Assembly (NCBI GenBank): GCA_019634975.1
Contig: JAHCAI010000001.1
Span: 480,552-544,551, forward strand
Source of the DNA: Burkholderiales bacterium
GTDB taxonomy: Bacteria > Pseudomonadota > Gammaproteobacteria > Burkholderiales > SG8-41
Length of the DNA stretch: 64,000 nt
Reading direction: 5' to 3'
In this document: positions 1 to 7,812 of the stretch, in pieces
Position numbering within the stretch: the first letter of the stretch is position 1
How the letters are laid out: every line of letters starts with the position of its first letter
The notes under the pieces: model-generated
Seen by the model: only the letters and a program-made list of their open reading frames with translations
Told to the model about the DNA's origin: nothing
The model's database searches: none
Program-made: the position numbers and the translations under genes

Positions 1-1
1 C

Positions 2-157
2 GGCGGGCTGCTGTATGTGCCGGTGGAGTGGGTCAAGCCCGCCAATGTCGGCATCGACAAGCTCACCGAAATCTATGTGTCGATGGGGCTCACGCCGCCG
101 CCGCGCCAGAGCCCATCGGTTCCGCCCGTGGCGCAGGAAGCCGCAAGCAGGTCCTGA
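2..157 (+). CDS. C-terminal end of an unidentified protein; gene begins before the window
   Basis: An open frame enters the window and ends at TGA 155-157, giving 51 residues. It reads as natural protein, with a hydrophobic start (LLYVPVEWV) and an amphipathic stretch, then a Pro/Ala-rich disordered-looking tail. I do not recognise the family. It converges with the SDR gene on the other strand, with 12 bases between the stops. Confidence that it is coding rests on frame and composition only. Confidence 0.4.
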   Translation, partial: GGLLYVPVEWVKPANVGIDKLTEIYVSMGLTPPPRQSPSVPPVAQEAASRS

Positions 158-169
158 CCCACACCGTGG

Positions 170-910
170 TTACCACGGTATGCCTCGGCCGTGCTGGTCG
201 AAAAATCCGCCGGAGTCGGCCGAGTCCAGGCGATCGAGCGTATTGAGGATTCCTGCAGCGGCAGTATCCGGGTTTTGCACTTCCAGCCCGCGTTTTGCGA
301 AAGCCCGGGTGAGGCCGGTGTCCACGGTGCCCGGATGCAGGGCAACGCAGATTGCTTCCGGGCGGGTGCGTTTCAGCTCCACTGCCGCACTGCGCAGGAC
401 CTGGTTGAGCGCCGCCTTTGCCGCGCGGTAGCTGTACCATCCGCCAAGCCGGTTGTCGCCGATGCTGCCGACACGCGCGGACAGTGCGGCGAACACGCAG
501 CGGCCCGAGCGCGGCAACAGGGGCATGAAGTGCTTGATCAGCAGTGCCGGGCCGATGGCGTTGACTGCAAGGCTTTTCGCGAGGGCATGCGCATCGAGCT
601 GGCGCCAGCTTTTCTCGGCATGGCAGCCTTCACCCTCGAGCACGCCGGTGGCCACGATCAGCAGCCGGATGTCCATCCCCGTGGCGGCAACGTGGGCTGC
701 CGCGGCGGCGATCCGCGCTTCGTCGAGCAGGTCGAGGGGTGGCGATCCGCCGCGAGACAGCTCGACGACGGCGGCGAAGCGCCGATCGGCGCGCAACTTC
801 GACGACAGCGCGCTGCCGATCCCGCCGCTCGCCCCGCAGACCAGCGCGAGCCCGCCCTCGGGCAGTGCCTGCGTCGCGGCGCTCAGGCTTTTTTCACCCA
901 GGCAATGCAC
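170..910 (-). CDS. Short-chain dehydrogenase/reductase, C-factor-like
   Basis: 246-residue NAD(P)-dependent oxidoreductase of the classical SDR fold. The dinucleotide-binding glycine motif GASGGIG is at residues 26-32 and the catalytic Tyr161-x3-Lys165 pair (YRAAK) is present, with a serine about 12-17 residues upstream. The substrate is unknown. Such C-factor-like SDRs often sit with MerR-type regulators, DUF3429 proteins and photolyases in light or oxidative-stress gene groups, and the first two of these lie nearby here. The start overlaps the end of the HiPIP gene by 28 bases, so the two are probably co-transcribed from the HiPIP promoter. The exact start is uncertain. Confidence 0.8.
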   Translation of the reverse strand: MHCLGEKSLSAATQALPEGGLALVCGASGGIGSALSSKLRADRRFAAVVELSRGGSPPLDLLDEARIAAAAAHVAATGMDIRLLIVATGVLEGEGCHAEKSWRQLDAHALAKSLAVNAIGPALLIKHFMPLLPRSGRCVFAALSARVGSIGDNRLGGWYSYRAAKAALNQVLRSAAVELKRTRPEAICVALHPGTVDTGLTRAFAKRGLEVQNPDTAAAGILNTLDRLDSADSGGFFDQHGRGIPW

Positions 911-1194
911 CAGCCCTTGGCGTTGACCTGCTTGCCGCCCACCGCGCCGCAGGGTGCCCAGGGATCGCTGGGCTTGCCAAGGTAAAGCTGGCAGTTGGCG
1001 CAGATCTGGCCGGGGGCGTACTTCGGATACTTCTTGCGGTCGACCTTGGCGGCGTCGTGCAGGTAGCCGAGGGCGACCGCCTGCGGATCTTTCTCGTCGA
1101 GGCGTGCGGCCTGGGCCTGTGCCATGCGCGTGCCGATCAGGCCGGCGGCGGCGACGGGCAGGGTGGCGGCGATGAACTGGCGTCGGGTGGTCAT
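883..1194 (-). CDS. High-potential iron-sulfur protein (HiPIP), Tat-exported
   Basis: 103-residue periplasmic electron carrier with one [4Fe-4S] cluster. A twin-arginine signal (RRQFIAA, residues 4-10) is followed by a hydrophobic stretch and an Ala-rich cleavage region ending near residue 30. Four cysteines at 65, 68, 82 and 96 have HiPIP spacing. Start chosen at ATG 1192-1194, which has an AGGAG site just upstream; the much longer open frame extending to 2334 is antisense to the regulator gene. HiPIPs commonly link cytochrome bc1 or sulfur-compound oxidation to terminal oxidases, which suits a sulfur oxidiser. It is transcribed divergently from the MerR-type gene. Confidence 0.9.
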   Translation of the reverse strand: MTTRRQFIAATLPVAAAGLIGTRMAQAQAARLDEKDPQAVALGYLHDAAKVDRKKYPKYAPGQICANCQLYLGKPSDPWAPCGAVGGKQVNAKGWCIAWVKKA

Positions 1195-1223
1195 GCTTGG
1201 CTCTCCTGTGAATGTAAGGAATG

Positions 1224-1321
1224 TGAACCGGATTCTACGGATCAAATGCGGACGATGACGGTTTTTTGTCCAGGATGAACCGGAATTTTTGAGTTCATGA
1301 CCGTGACAGATCCGGTTCATC
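1224..1321. promoter_or_regulatory. Repeated operator-like element in the HiPIP/MerR divergent region
   Basis: TGAACCGGAT occurs at 1224-1233. ATGAACCGGA at 1275-1284 is repeated as a perfect inverse, TCCGGTTCAT, at 1311-1320. Three copies of one 10-base element between two divergent genes suggest a regulator binding array, most simply for the MerR-type protein encoded next to it. This is inference from position and repetition; the motif is not one I can assign to a known factor. Confidence 0.5.
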
Positions 1322-1362
1322 TGATTAATCTTCCAACCACTTAAACAGGAGTCTGAACCCGT

Positions 1363-2325
1363 ATGGATACCTCGATTGCACCCGACCTCAACGACACCGT
1401 GCTCTACCGCAGCGGCGCCGCAGCCCGCCTCTCCGGCGTGCCGGTGGAGACCCTCCGCGTGTGGGAACGCCGCTACGCCATCGTGCGCCCGCAGGTCAGC
1501 CCCAGCGGCCGCAAGCTGTACTCCGCGGAGAACATCCAGCGGCTGCGGCTGATCAAGCAGCTGGTGGCGATGGGCAACTCGATCGGTTCCGTGGCTACGC
1601 TGCCGATGCAGGTCCTGCAGCAGATGCTCGCCGACTCGGCGCCGCTGGTGATGGCGCCGCGGGCGCAGGTCTCCGGCCATCGCGCGCTGCGCGTGGCCCT
1701 GGTCGGCGAAGCGCAGGCCTCGGGCCGCGGCCGCGGGCTGAACGTGGTTGCGGTGTGCGAGGACATCACCCAGGCGGCGGTCGCGCTGCAGGGCATCAGC
1801 GCCGATGCCGTCATCATCGAAATGTCTTCGCTGATGCAGGCCGAGCCGAAGCGCATCACCGCGATCCGCGACGCGGCTGCGGCGCCGGTGGCCATCGTGC
1901 TCTACCGCTACGGTCCGGCGCCGGTGATGCGCCATTTGCGCGAGGCGGGTCATGTGGTCGCCCATGCCGCGCTCGATGCCGTCGAATTCGATGAACTGTG
2001 CCGCAGTGCGATGACGGCCCCCGACGGCGCGGCCGACGATGAGCCGCCTGCCCCGCGTTTCGACGCCGCGGCACTGAGCGCGCTCTCCGGTTCGCGCAAC
2101 AGCGTCTATTGCGAATGTCCGCGCCATCTCGCCGAACTGGTGCGCGCGGTGCAGGGTTTCGAGCGCTACAGCGCCGAGTGCGCGGTCCGCAGTCCGGCCG
2201 ATGCGGCACTGCACGGACGGCTGCAGCGCAGTGCCGGCCGCGCCCGCGCGCTGCTCGAGGATGCTCTGGTCGAACTCGCGCTGGCCGAGGGCCTGCCGCT
2301 GCCGCAGGCGGCGAAGGCGGCATGA
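1363..2325 (+). CDS. MerR-family transcriptional regulator with a B12-binding-like C-terminal half
   Basis: 320 residues. Residues about 14-80 form a MerR winged helix (YRSGAAARLSGVPVETLRVW, then ERRY). The middle (about 105-220) looks like the alpha/beta fold used by CarH/LitR cobalamin-binding regulators, but I see no His-containing B12 ligand motif, so it may sense something else or nothing. The C-terminal 100 residues are a helical tail. It reads divergently from the HiPIP gene across an array of repeats that may be its operator, and its stop overlaps the DUF3429 start (ATGA). Repression or activation of the HiPIP/SDR pair is the simplest hypothesis. Confidence 0.75.
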   Translation: MDTSIAPDLNDTVLYRSGAAARLSGVPVETLRVWERRYAIVRPQVSPSGRKLYSAENIQRLRLIKQLVAMGNSIGSVATLPMQVLQQMLADSAPLVMAPRAQVSGHRALRVALVGEAQASGRGRGLNVVAVCEDITQAAVALQGISADAVIIEMSSLMQAEPKRITAIRDAAAAPVAIVLYRYGPAPVMRHLREAGHVVAHAALDAVEFDELCRSAMTAPDGAADDEPPAPRFDAAALSALSGSRNSVYCECPRHLAELVRAVQGFERYSAECAVRSPADAALHGRLQRSAGRARALLEDALVELALAEGLPLPQAAKAA

Positions 2326-2771
2326 GCATCGCAAGCCGGCCCGCGATGCCGCTACCGGCGCTGCTGCTCGGCGCCGGCGGCCTGATTCCCTTTGTCGGTC
2401 TCGCGCTGCTCGCCGCGGCCGGTCCCGTGGCTTCCCATGTCTACTGGCTGACCGCGCTGTCGTATTACGGTGCAGTGATCCTCGCCTTCGTCGGCGCGCT
2501 GCACTGGGCCTATGCGGTGAAGCGCGGCGCCGAGGGGCGCAGTGCGTGGATACAGTATGGCGCGAGCGTGCTGCCCGCGCTGCTGGCCTGGCTGTCGCTG
2601 CTGTTCCCGGTGTGGACGGCGTTGCGGCTGCAGGCCCTGGCGCTGCTAGCCTGCCATGCCTTCGACCGCCTGATGCAGCACGATGATCCGGTGCCGCCGT
2701 GGTTCCTGCGCCTGCGCGCCGTGCTCAGTGCCGTCGCGGCCCTGTCACTGTTCGCGGCCAGCGTCGTCTGA
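2322..2771 (+). CDS. DUF3429 family inner-membrane protein
   Basis: 149 residues with about five predicted membrane segments and a conserved-looking core (ALSYYGAVILAFVGALHW) typical of DUF3429 proteins. Function is unknown. The start is the ATG overlapping the regulator stop codon (ATGA), which implies translational coupling; the longer frame starting at 2109 is an out-of-frame extension through the regulator gene. DUF3429 proteins recur beside C-factor-type SDRs and MerR regulators, as here. Confidence 0.8.
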   Translation: MSIASRPAMPLPALLLGAGGLIPFVGLALLAAAGPVASHVYWLTALSYYGAVILAFVGALHWAYAVKRGAEGRSAWIQYGASVLPALLAWLSLLFPVWTALRLQALALLACHAFDRLMQHDDPVPPWFLRLRAVLSAVAALSLFAASVV

Positions 2772-2782
2772 CAGGAGCTGCC

Positions 2783-3097
2783 ATGGACCGCCTGCATCAT
2801 GTCGCCATTGCCGTTCCCGAAATCGCCCCGGCCGTCGCCTGGTATCGCGGGCAGTTCCAGGTCGAGATCGTCTATCAGGATGCGACCTGGGCGCTGCTGC
2901 GGTTTGCCAATATCGACCTGGCGCTGGTGGTTCCGGACCAGCACCCGCCGCATATGGCCATCGAGCGTCCCGACGCCACGCGCTTCGGTACGCTGAAAAC
3001 CCACCGTGACGGCACGGCCTCGGTCTATGTCGACGATCCTTTCGGCAATGTCATAGAAATCATGCAGGCCGGCCTGCCCGACGGGCGCTCGCCATGA
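2783..3097 (+). CDS. VOC-superfamily (glyoxalase-like) protein
   Basis: 104 residues beginning MDRLHHVAIAVPEI, the usual first strand of a vicinal-oxygen-chelate module, and ending with the FGNVIEIMQ strand that supplies a metal-binding Glu. One module only, so it would act as a dimer. The loop between the two halves is short. Substrate is unknown. The start follows an AGGAG site. It lies 11 bases after the DUF3429 gene and its stop overlaps the next start, so it is part of the merR-DUF3429-VOC-GNAT operon. Confidence 0.8.
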   Translation: MDRLHHVAIAVPEIAPAVAWYRGQFQVEIVYQDATWALLRFANIDLALVVPDQHPPHMAIERPDATRFGTLKTHRDGTASVYVDDPFGNVIEIMQAGLPDGRSP

Positions 3098-3360
3098 GAG
3101 CAGTGTCGGAGCCCGCGGTATCGGTGCGCCATGCGCACGGCATCCTGACCATCACCGATGCCAATACCACCATCGGCTACTGCCGGCACGACGATGACGG
3201 CAACATCGAATACATTTTCGTGCACCCGGCCTGCCGCCGGCAGGGTCATGCAAAGCGGATGCTGGAGCAGGTGCGCGCGCGGGTCGGCAAACCGCTGCGG
3301 CTGGCGCCGCCGGTCAGTCCGCTGGGCGAGAAGCTGAGGCCGTACTGCGGATCAGGCTGA
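3094..3360 (+). CDS. Small GNAT-like N-acetyltransferase
   Basis: 88 residues. IEYIFVHPACRRQGHAKRML matches GNAT motif A, where the R-x2-G-x-A loop binds the acetyl-CoA pyrophosphate. The protein is much shorter than a full GNAT domain (about 140 residues), similar to the YjdJ-like minimal group, and lacks an obvious substrate-binding extension. The start ATGA overlaps the VOC stop. Substrate unknown. Last gene of this operon: after it 150 bases hold no recognisable gene before the convergent TSUP gene. Confidence 0.65.
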   Translation: MRAVSEPAVSVRHAHGILTITDANTTIGYCRHDDDGNIEYIFVHPACRRQGHAKRMLEQVRARVGKPLRLAPPVSPLGEKLRPYCGSG

Positions 3361-3513
3361 CCGCTGCGGCAGACTCACTGAACCAGGTCGCCGTTCGGGC
3401 GGGGCGTGGGGCGCCTCCACCGTGCGCAGGGCGCGCTTCGGCAGTTCCGCGACGGTGTGGAGCAACTCCGGACATTGCGCTTGCCAGGGAACGATGCGCC
3501 GAATTGCGGCCGG

Positions 3514-4290
3514 TTATTTCAGCAGAAGCACCATGGCGCTGGCCGCGGAGATCGCGAGGATTGCGAGACGTATGCGCCGCGCGTTGAGGCGCCGGATCAG
3601 CAACGGTGCGGCGAGGATGCCGGCCAGCGTGCCCGGCAGCAGCACCGCGGCAAGGATCAGCTCGGGCAGGCCGAACAGGCCGAAGGCGGCGAGTGCCGCG
3701 ACCGAGATCAGGTAGGCGGGCACGAATATCGTGCCCATCATCGCCCGCGCGACCTCGGGCTGCGCGTTCTGGAACACCAGCGCCACCGGCGGTCCGTGGA
3801 TGCCGGCCATGGTGCCCATGAGGCCGGCAATGCCGCTGCCGGCGGCCAGAGCCGCCGGTGTCGGCCTCAGGCGGATTCCGCTGAGGCTGATCGCCACCGC
3901 AAGCAGCACCAGTGCGCCGAAGAACTTGTCGAGGTAAGCGGGGTTCAGCATGCCCAATGCCAGCGCGCCGGCCAGCGTGCCGGCCGCGAGTGCCAGCAGT
4001 GCGGGGCCGAGACCGCGCAGGTCGACGGCATGCCACTCGCGCCAGGCGCCACTGAGCGGCACCAGCGCGCCCGCGAGCAGCATCGGGCCGGGCACGAACT
4101 GCGGCTCGATCAGCACCAGCAACGGCACCGCAAGCAGTGCCATGCCGATGCCCACGGCCGCCTGCATCGCGCAGGCCGTGGCCATGACGAGATTCGCGGC
4201 CAGCCAGGCAAGCCAGTGCGCCGGGATCTCTGCGGGAGAGGGCATCGCTTCGGGATGGAAATGCGGCAGTCCCCGTGCCGGGACTGTCAC
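3514..4290 (-). CDS. TSUP family membrane transporter (TauE/SafE type)
   Basis: 258 residues with seven to eight hydrophobic segments and a duplicated glycine-rich repeat (GSGIAGLMGTMAGIHGPPVA) typical of TSUP proteins. Members move sulfite, sulfonates, thiosulfate or other organic anions across the inner membrane. In a sulfur oxidiser a sulfur-anion role is attractive but unproven. It lies 7 bases downstream of the amidohydrolase gene and is probably co-transcribed with it, so an organic acid exported or imported for that enzyme is an alternative. Confidence 0.85.
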   Translation of the reverse strand: MTVPARGLPHFHPEAMPSPAEIPAHWLAWLAANLVMATACAMQAAVGIGMALLAVPLLVLIEPQFVPGPMLLAGALVPLSGAWREWHAVDLRGLGPALLALAAGTLAGALALGMLNPAYLDKFFGALVLLAVAISLSGIRLRPTPAALAAGSGIAGLMGTMAGIHGPPVALVFQNAQPEVARAMMGTIFVPAYLISVAALAAFGLFGLPELILAAVLLPGTLAGILAAPLLIRRLNARRIRLAILAISAASAMVLLLK

Positions 4291-4297
4291 CGGGATG

Positions 4298-5131
4298 TCA
4301 GGGCAGCTTCCAGCCTATCCATTCACAGACACCGCGGCCGAGCACCCACTCCTTGTCGGCCTCCTTCAGCCAGGGCGCGTCCTTCAGCCACATGTCGACG
4401 TGCTCGCGGTAGGGTACCGGTGAGCGCGACCAGTCGCTGCCCCAGAACAGGCGCTGCGGCCCGAAGGCCTCGTAGGCGCGTTTGGCGTAGCCCTGCATTT
4501 TTTTGAAGGGATAGGGTTCCTTCAGGTAGCAGGGCAACGCGCTCGCCTTGCAGGCGACGTTGGCGCGTTTCGCGATCGGCAGCAGCTTGTCGAAATCGCG
4601 GAAGGTTTCGTCCTCCGGTTTGCCGCTGGACAGCGCCATGTGGTCCATGATGATTTTCAGGTCCGGATGACGCGCGGCGACGCCGTCGATGATGTGCACC
4701 AGGCCCTGCGGCACCAGGATCATCAACTTGATGCCGAGTTTTTCCGCCTCGCTCCACACCCAGTCGAACTTGCCGTTGACCAGCGGTTCCTGCAGCACGG
4801 GGATGTGGAAGGAGAAGCGCATGCCGAGCATGCCGGGCTGCTGCATGAAGGTCTTGATGGCAGTCTTTGCATCCGGCGCTTCCGGGTTGAAGCGGCCCAT
4901 GATCGCGAAACGCTCGGGGTGCTGTTTCACGGCCTCGATCGCGAGGTCGTTGCGGTCGCCTTCCCAGGACGGCGGCACGATCACCACGCGGTCGATGCCG
5001 GCCTCGTTCATGTCCTTCAGCAGCTGCTCGTGGCCGAGCGGAATCTCGCGCTGCGCATGCGCGCGCGCGGGCCACGGACGTTCCGGCGTGTTGGCGCCCC
5101 AGATGTGTACCTGTGAATCGACGATCAGCAT
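4298..5131 (-). CDS. Amidohydrolase-family (TIM-barrel, 4-oxalomesaconate/2-pyrone hydrolase-like) protein
   Basis: 277 residues starting MLIVDSQVHIWG, where the D-x-x-x-H strand supplies first metal ligands. IIMDHMALS near the middle and the terminal LFWGSDWSRS, whose Asp is a usual catalytic residue, fit the amidohydrolase_2 family, which hydrolyses or decarboxylates carboxylated rings and lactones. The start is ATG at 5129-5131 with GGAG upstream, rather than an in-frame ATG further upstream. Substrate unknown. The TSUP transporter follows directly. The 226 bases between this gene and the next divergent one hold no recognisable gene. Confidence 0.8.
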   Translation of the reverse strand: MLIVDSQVHIWGANTPERPWPARAHAQREIPLGHEQLLKDMNEAGIDRVVIVPPSWEGDRNDLAIEAVKQHPERFAIMGRFNPEAPDAKTAIKTFMQQPGMLGMRFSFHIPVLQEPLVNGKFDWVWSEAEKLGIKLMILVPQGLVHIIDGVAARHPDLKIIMDHMALSSGKPEDETFRDFDKLLPIAKRANVACKASALPCYLKEPYPFKKMQGYAKRAYEAFGPQRLFWGSDWSRSPVPYREHVDMWLKDAPWLKEADKEWVLGRGVCEWIGWKLP

Positions 5132-5331
5132 GTCTTGTTCTCCAATTTCAGGAAGCCCGATTTCATGATGAACGGGCAAGGGCGTCAAGGCGTCCGGAAC
5201 GTGGAGTGTGATGCAGCTCGACAGTGCTGCAACGCTGGAGCATTGGTGTGTTGCCCGTTACACTCGATGCGCCGCATGCGGTCCTCGCAGACGCTGTGTT
5301 CCGCAGCCGCGCCGCCTCCAAGTTTTAATTA

Positions 5332-5344
5332 TAAGTATTTGATT
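5332..5344 (-). promoter_or_regulatory. IHF-like site (match to WATCAANNNNTTR)
   Basis: Reads AATCAAATACTTA on the minus strand, a full match to the IHF consensus, inside an A+T-rich island just upstream of the thiamine-enzyme start and its AAAGGA ribosome-binding site. Binding is inferred, not shown. Confidence 0.35.
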
Positions 5345-5358
5345 ATAAAGGATATTTT

Positions 5359-6906
5359 ATGAACGGCGCAGAAAGCCTCGTGCGCACGCTGTTGAACGGC
5401 GACGTCAACGTCTGCTTCGCCAATCCCGGCACGTCCGAAATGCATTTTGTCTCCGCGCTCGATCGCGTCGAAGGCGTGCGCTGCATCCTCGGCCTGTTCG
5501 AAGGTGTCGTCACCGGCGCGGCCGACGGTTATTACCGCATGGCCGGCAAACCCGCGGCGACGTTGTTGCACCTCGGTCCTGGCCTCGGCAACGGGCTCGC
5601 CAACCTGCACAACGCGAAGAAGGCGCGCTCGGGCATGGTCAACATCGTCGGCGAACACGCGAGTTACCACATCAAACATGATGCGCCGCTGACCGCCGAT
5701 ATCGAAGGTGTTGCGCGGCCGATGTCGGATTGGGTGCTGACTTCGCGTTCGGCAAAGGACGTCGCCGCCGACGGCGCGAAGGCGGTCGAGGCGGCGCGCT
5801 CCGCGCCTGGACAGATCGCGACGCTGATCCTGCCCGCCGACACGGCCTGGGGCGAGGCCGGTGGTCCGGCGCAGGTGGCGGCGCCCGTACCGCGGGCGCG
5901 CGTGGACGGCAAGGCCATCGACGCCGGCGCGCAGGCGCTGCGTTCCGGCAAACCGGCGGCAATCCTGCTCGGCGGCGCCGCGCTGCGCGGCAAGGCGCTG
6001 GAATGGGCAGCGCGCATCGCCGCGAAGACCGGCTGCGAACTGCTCTGTGAATACAACAATGCACGCATGGAGCGTGGTGCAGGCCGGGCGGTGGTGAAGC
6101 AGCTGCCCTTCGCCGTCGATGCCGCGCTGGCGATGCTGAAGGACGTGCGCGAACTTGTGCTGGTCGGCGCGAAGACGCCGGTGTCCTTCTTCGCCTATCC
6201 CGGCAAACCCAGCGTGCAGGTGCCGGAAGGCTGCACGGTGACCAAGGTTGCCGGCGCAGAAGCCGATCTGGAGCACACCCTGGAAGCGTTGGCCGATGCG
6301 CTGGGTGCGCGCAATACTGCACCGCTGCTCAACAGGCCTGCGTACGACATGACGCTGCCGACCGGTGCGATCACCCTTGACGGCCTAGGCGCGCTGTTCA
6401 ATGCGCTACTGCCCGAGAATGCCGTGGTCATCGATGAGGCCGTCACCAGCGGCCGCGCCTTCACCGGCGCGATGATGGGCGCGCGGCCGCATGACTGGCT
6501 GAACATCATGGGCGGCTCGATCGGTTGGGGTCCGGCCGCCGCCACCGGCGCGGCGATTGCGGCGCCGGGACGCAAGGTCGTCGCCTTCGAGGGCGACGGC
6601 AGCGCGCAGTACACGCTGCAGGCACTGTGGACGATGGCGCGCGAGGGGCTCGACGTGACGATGGTGGTCTTCGCCAACCGCGCCTACAAGATCCTGCTCG
6701 GCGAACTGAACAACGTCGGCGCCGCCGCGCTCGGCGCGAACGCGCTGTCGATGCTGACGCTGGACCGGCCCGACCTCGACTGGGTTGCGCTGGCGAAGGG
6801 TTACGGCGTGGAGGCGGGGCGGGCGGTGACGCTGGAGGAACTGGCGGCGCAGTTCAAACGTGGGCTGGCGGTGGCAGGGCCGTATCTGGTTGAGGTGGTG
6901 ATGTAA
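5359..6906 (+). CDS. Thiamine-diphosphate enzyme, acetolactate synthase large-subunit-like
   Basis: 515 residues with the three-domain layout of ThDP decarboxylases and synthases: an N-terminal PYR domain (FANPGTSEMHF and the catalytic Glu in GLFEGVVTGAADGYYRM), a middle domain, and a C-terminal PP domain with the GDGSAQYTLQALW cofactor signature. It is shorter than IlvB and there is no ilvN regulatory subunit beside it, so valine synthesis is unlikely; a benzoylformate decarboxylase-like or 2-oxoacid role is more likely. AAAGGA precedes the ATG. Its last 43 codons plus stop are duplicated downstream (7661-7789), with a toxin-antitoxin pair between the copies. Confidence 0.8.
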   Translation: MNGAESLVRTLLNGDVNVCFANPGTSEMHFVSALDRVEGVRCILGLFEGVVTGAADGYYRMAGKPAATLLHLGPGLGNGLANLHNAKKARSGMVNIVGEHASYHIKHDAPLTADIEGVARPMSDWVLTSRSAKDVAADGAKAVEAARSAPGQIATLILPADTAWGEAGGPAQVAAPVPRARVDGKAIDAGAQALRSGKPAAILLGGAALRGKALEWAARIAAKTGCELLCEYNNARMERGAGRAVVKQLPFAVDAALAMLKDVRELVLVGAKTPVSFFAYPGKPSVQVPEGCTVTKVAGAEADLEHTLEALADALGARNTAPLLNRPAYDMTLPTGAITLDGLGALFNALLPENAVVIDEAVTSGRAFTGAMMGARPHDWLNIMGGSIGWGPAAATGAAIAAPGRKVVAFEGDGSAQYTLQALWTMAREGLDVTMVVFANRAYKILLGELNNVGAAALGANALSMLTLDRPDLDWVALAKGYGVEAGRAVTLEELAAQFKRGLAVAGPYLVEVVM

Positions 6907-7002
6907 CGGTGGGTTTGTAGCCCGTAAGGAGCGCGCCCCGAAGGAAGTGCCCTTGGCGGAAAGCGCATTGCGGGAAGCCGGCTTCGTTCCCGCAATGCCT
7001 GG

Positions 7003-7296
7003 TCATGCCGCCGTCAGCTTGACCTTGCCGACGCTGCCGAGCTTGACGCGCTGCCGCGCGTGCCAGAGATCGTGGTTGTACTGCATCGCCAGCCAGCTCT
7101 CGGGCGAGCGTCCCAGTGCCTTGGACAGGCGCAGCGCCATTTCGGGACTGATGCCGCTGCTGCCGGTAAGAATGCGGTTCAGCGTCGAGGCCGCCACGCC
7201 CAGCTTTGCCGCCAGTTCGCGGCCGCTGAGCTTGTTCGGTTCGAGATAAACCTCGGTGATGAATTCCCCTGGATGGGGCGGATTGTGCATGCTCAT
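7003..7296 (-). CDS. higA: HigA-family antitoxin
   Basis: 97 residues. The opening MSMHNPPHPGEFITEVYLEP and the helix-turn-helix (LSGRELAAKLGVAASTLNRI) are the standard HigA/VapI XRE-type signature. It neutralises the neighbouring HigB mRNA interferase and represses the operon. Its ATG overlaps the toxin stop by one base, so the order is toxin first and antitoxin second, as usual for higBA. It lies between the intact thiamine-enzyme gene and the duplicated fragment of its 3' end. Confidence 0.93.
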   Translation of the reverse strand: MSMHNPPHPGEFITEVYLEPNKLSGRELAAKLGVAASTLNRILTGSSGISPEMALRLSKALGRSPESWLAMQYNHDLWHARQRVKLGSVGKVKLTAA

Positions 7297-7574
7297 CAGT
7301 GATAATCCTCGTAGTCTAGGACGTAGGCGTGTCCGTCCCTGAATTCAAAAGTCATGCGCCAGTTGCCGTTCACCCAGACCGACCAGCGGCCCCGTTCGTC
7401 ACCCTTCAGCGGATGCAGCCGGAAGCCGCGCACATCCATGTCTTCCACCGACTGGGCGGTATCCAAAGCAGCCAGCAGCATTCTCAACCGTTTGGCATGG
7501 TGGGGCTGGATGCCTGCCGCGCTACCGGATTCAAAGAATCTTTTTAATCCCTTGTGCCGGAACGACTGGATCAT
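7296..7574 (-). CDS. higB: HigB-family toxin (RelE-superfamily mRNA interferase)
   Basis: 92 residues beginning MIQSFRHKGLKRFFESGS, the canonical HigB start, and ending with the WRMTFEFRDGHAYVLDYEDYH strand and tail that carries basic and aromatic catalytic residues in this family. It cleaves mRNA in ribosomes. The predicted promoter places the transcription start at or within a few bases of the ATG, so the message may be leaderless. Full length, no frameshift, so probably active. Confidence 0.93.
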   Translation of the reverse strand: MIQSFRHKGLKRFFESGSAAGIQPHHAKRLRMLLAALDTAQSVEDMDVRGFRLHPLKGDERGRWSVWVNGNWRMTFEFRDGHAYVLDYEDYH

Positions 7575-7580
7575 GAGTGC

Positions 7581-7609
7581 AGTATACCGTGTTGCGCATC
7601 ACGCAACAA
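7581..7609 (-). promoter_or_regulatory. higBA promoter with overlapping palindromic operator
   Basis: On the minus strand, -35 TTGTTG (7604-7609), a 17-base spacer and -10 TATACT (7581-7586). TGTTGCG at 7590-7596 and its perfect inverse CGCAACA at 7602-7608, separated by 5 bases, cover the spacer and -35, a fitting position for HigA autorepression. The -10 edge lies 6 bases from the higB ATG. Confidence 0.7.
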
Positions 7610-7660
7610 TGGCTGTGCGGGGCTGAATCGAGAAACCCGACTCCGGTACCTTTGGCTCAC

Positions 7661-7789
7661 GACTGGGTCGCGCTGGCGAAGGGTTACGCCGTGGAGGCGG
7701 GGCGGGCGACGACGCTGGACGAACTGGTCACGCAGTTCAGGCGCGGGCTGGCAGTAACGGGACCATATCTGGTTGAGGTGCTGATGTAA
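7661..7789 (+). pseudogene. Duplicated 3' fragment of the thiamine-enzyme gene
   Basis: 129 bases that align without gaps to 6778-6906, the last 42 codons plus stop of the upstream thiamine-diphosphate enzyme, at about 86% by my count (18 differences). Many changes are in third positions, which suggests that the source was a functional diverged paralogue rather than a recent copy. Similarity continues about 14 bases past the stop. An in-frame ATG at 7577 would give a 70-residue chimera, but the first 28 residues look random, so I call it a remnant. Confidence 0.8.
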
Positions 7790-7812
7790 CGGCTGGTCTG
7801 TCTGCAGTCAAA

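Noticed and set aside
883..2334. A 483-residue minus-strand frame covering the MerR-type gene
   Set aside because: Only its last 103 residues are protein-like (the HiPIP). The rest is the antisense of the regulator, with Arg/His/Gly-rich composition from codon bias.
3406..4506. A 366-residue plus-strand frame across the TSUP and amidohydrolase genes
   Set aside because: Antisense to two genes with clear families; Gln/Arg/His-rich without motifs.
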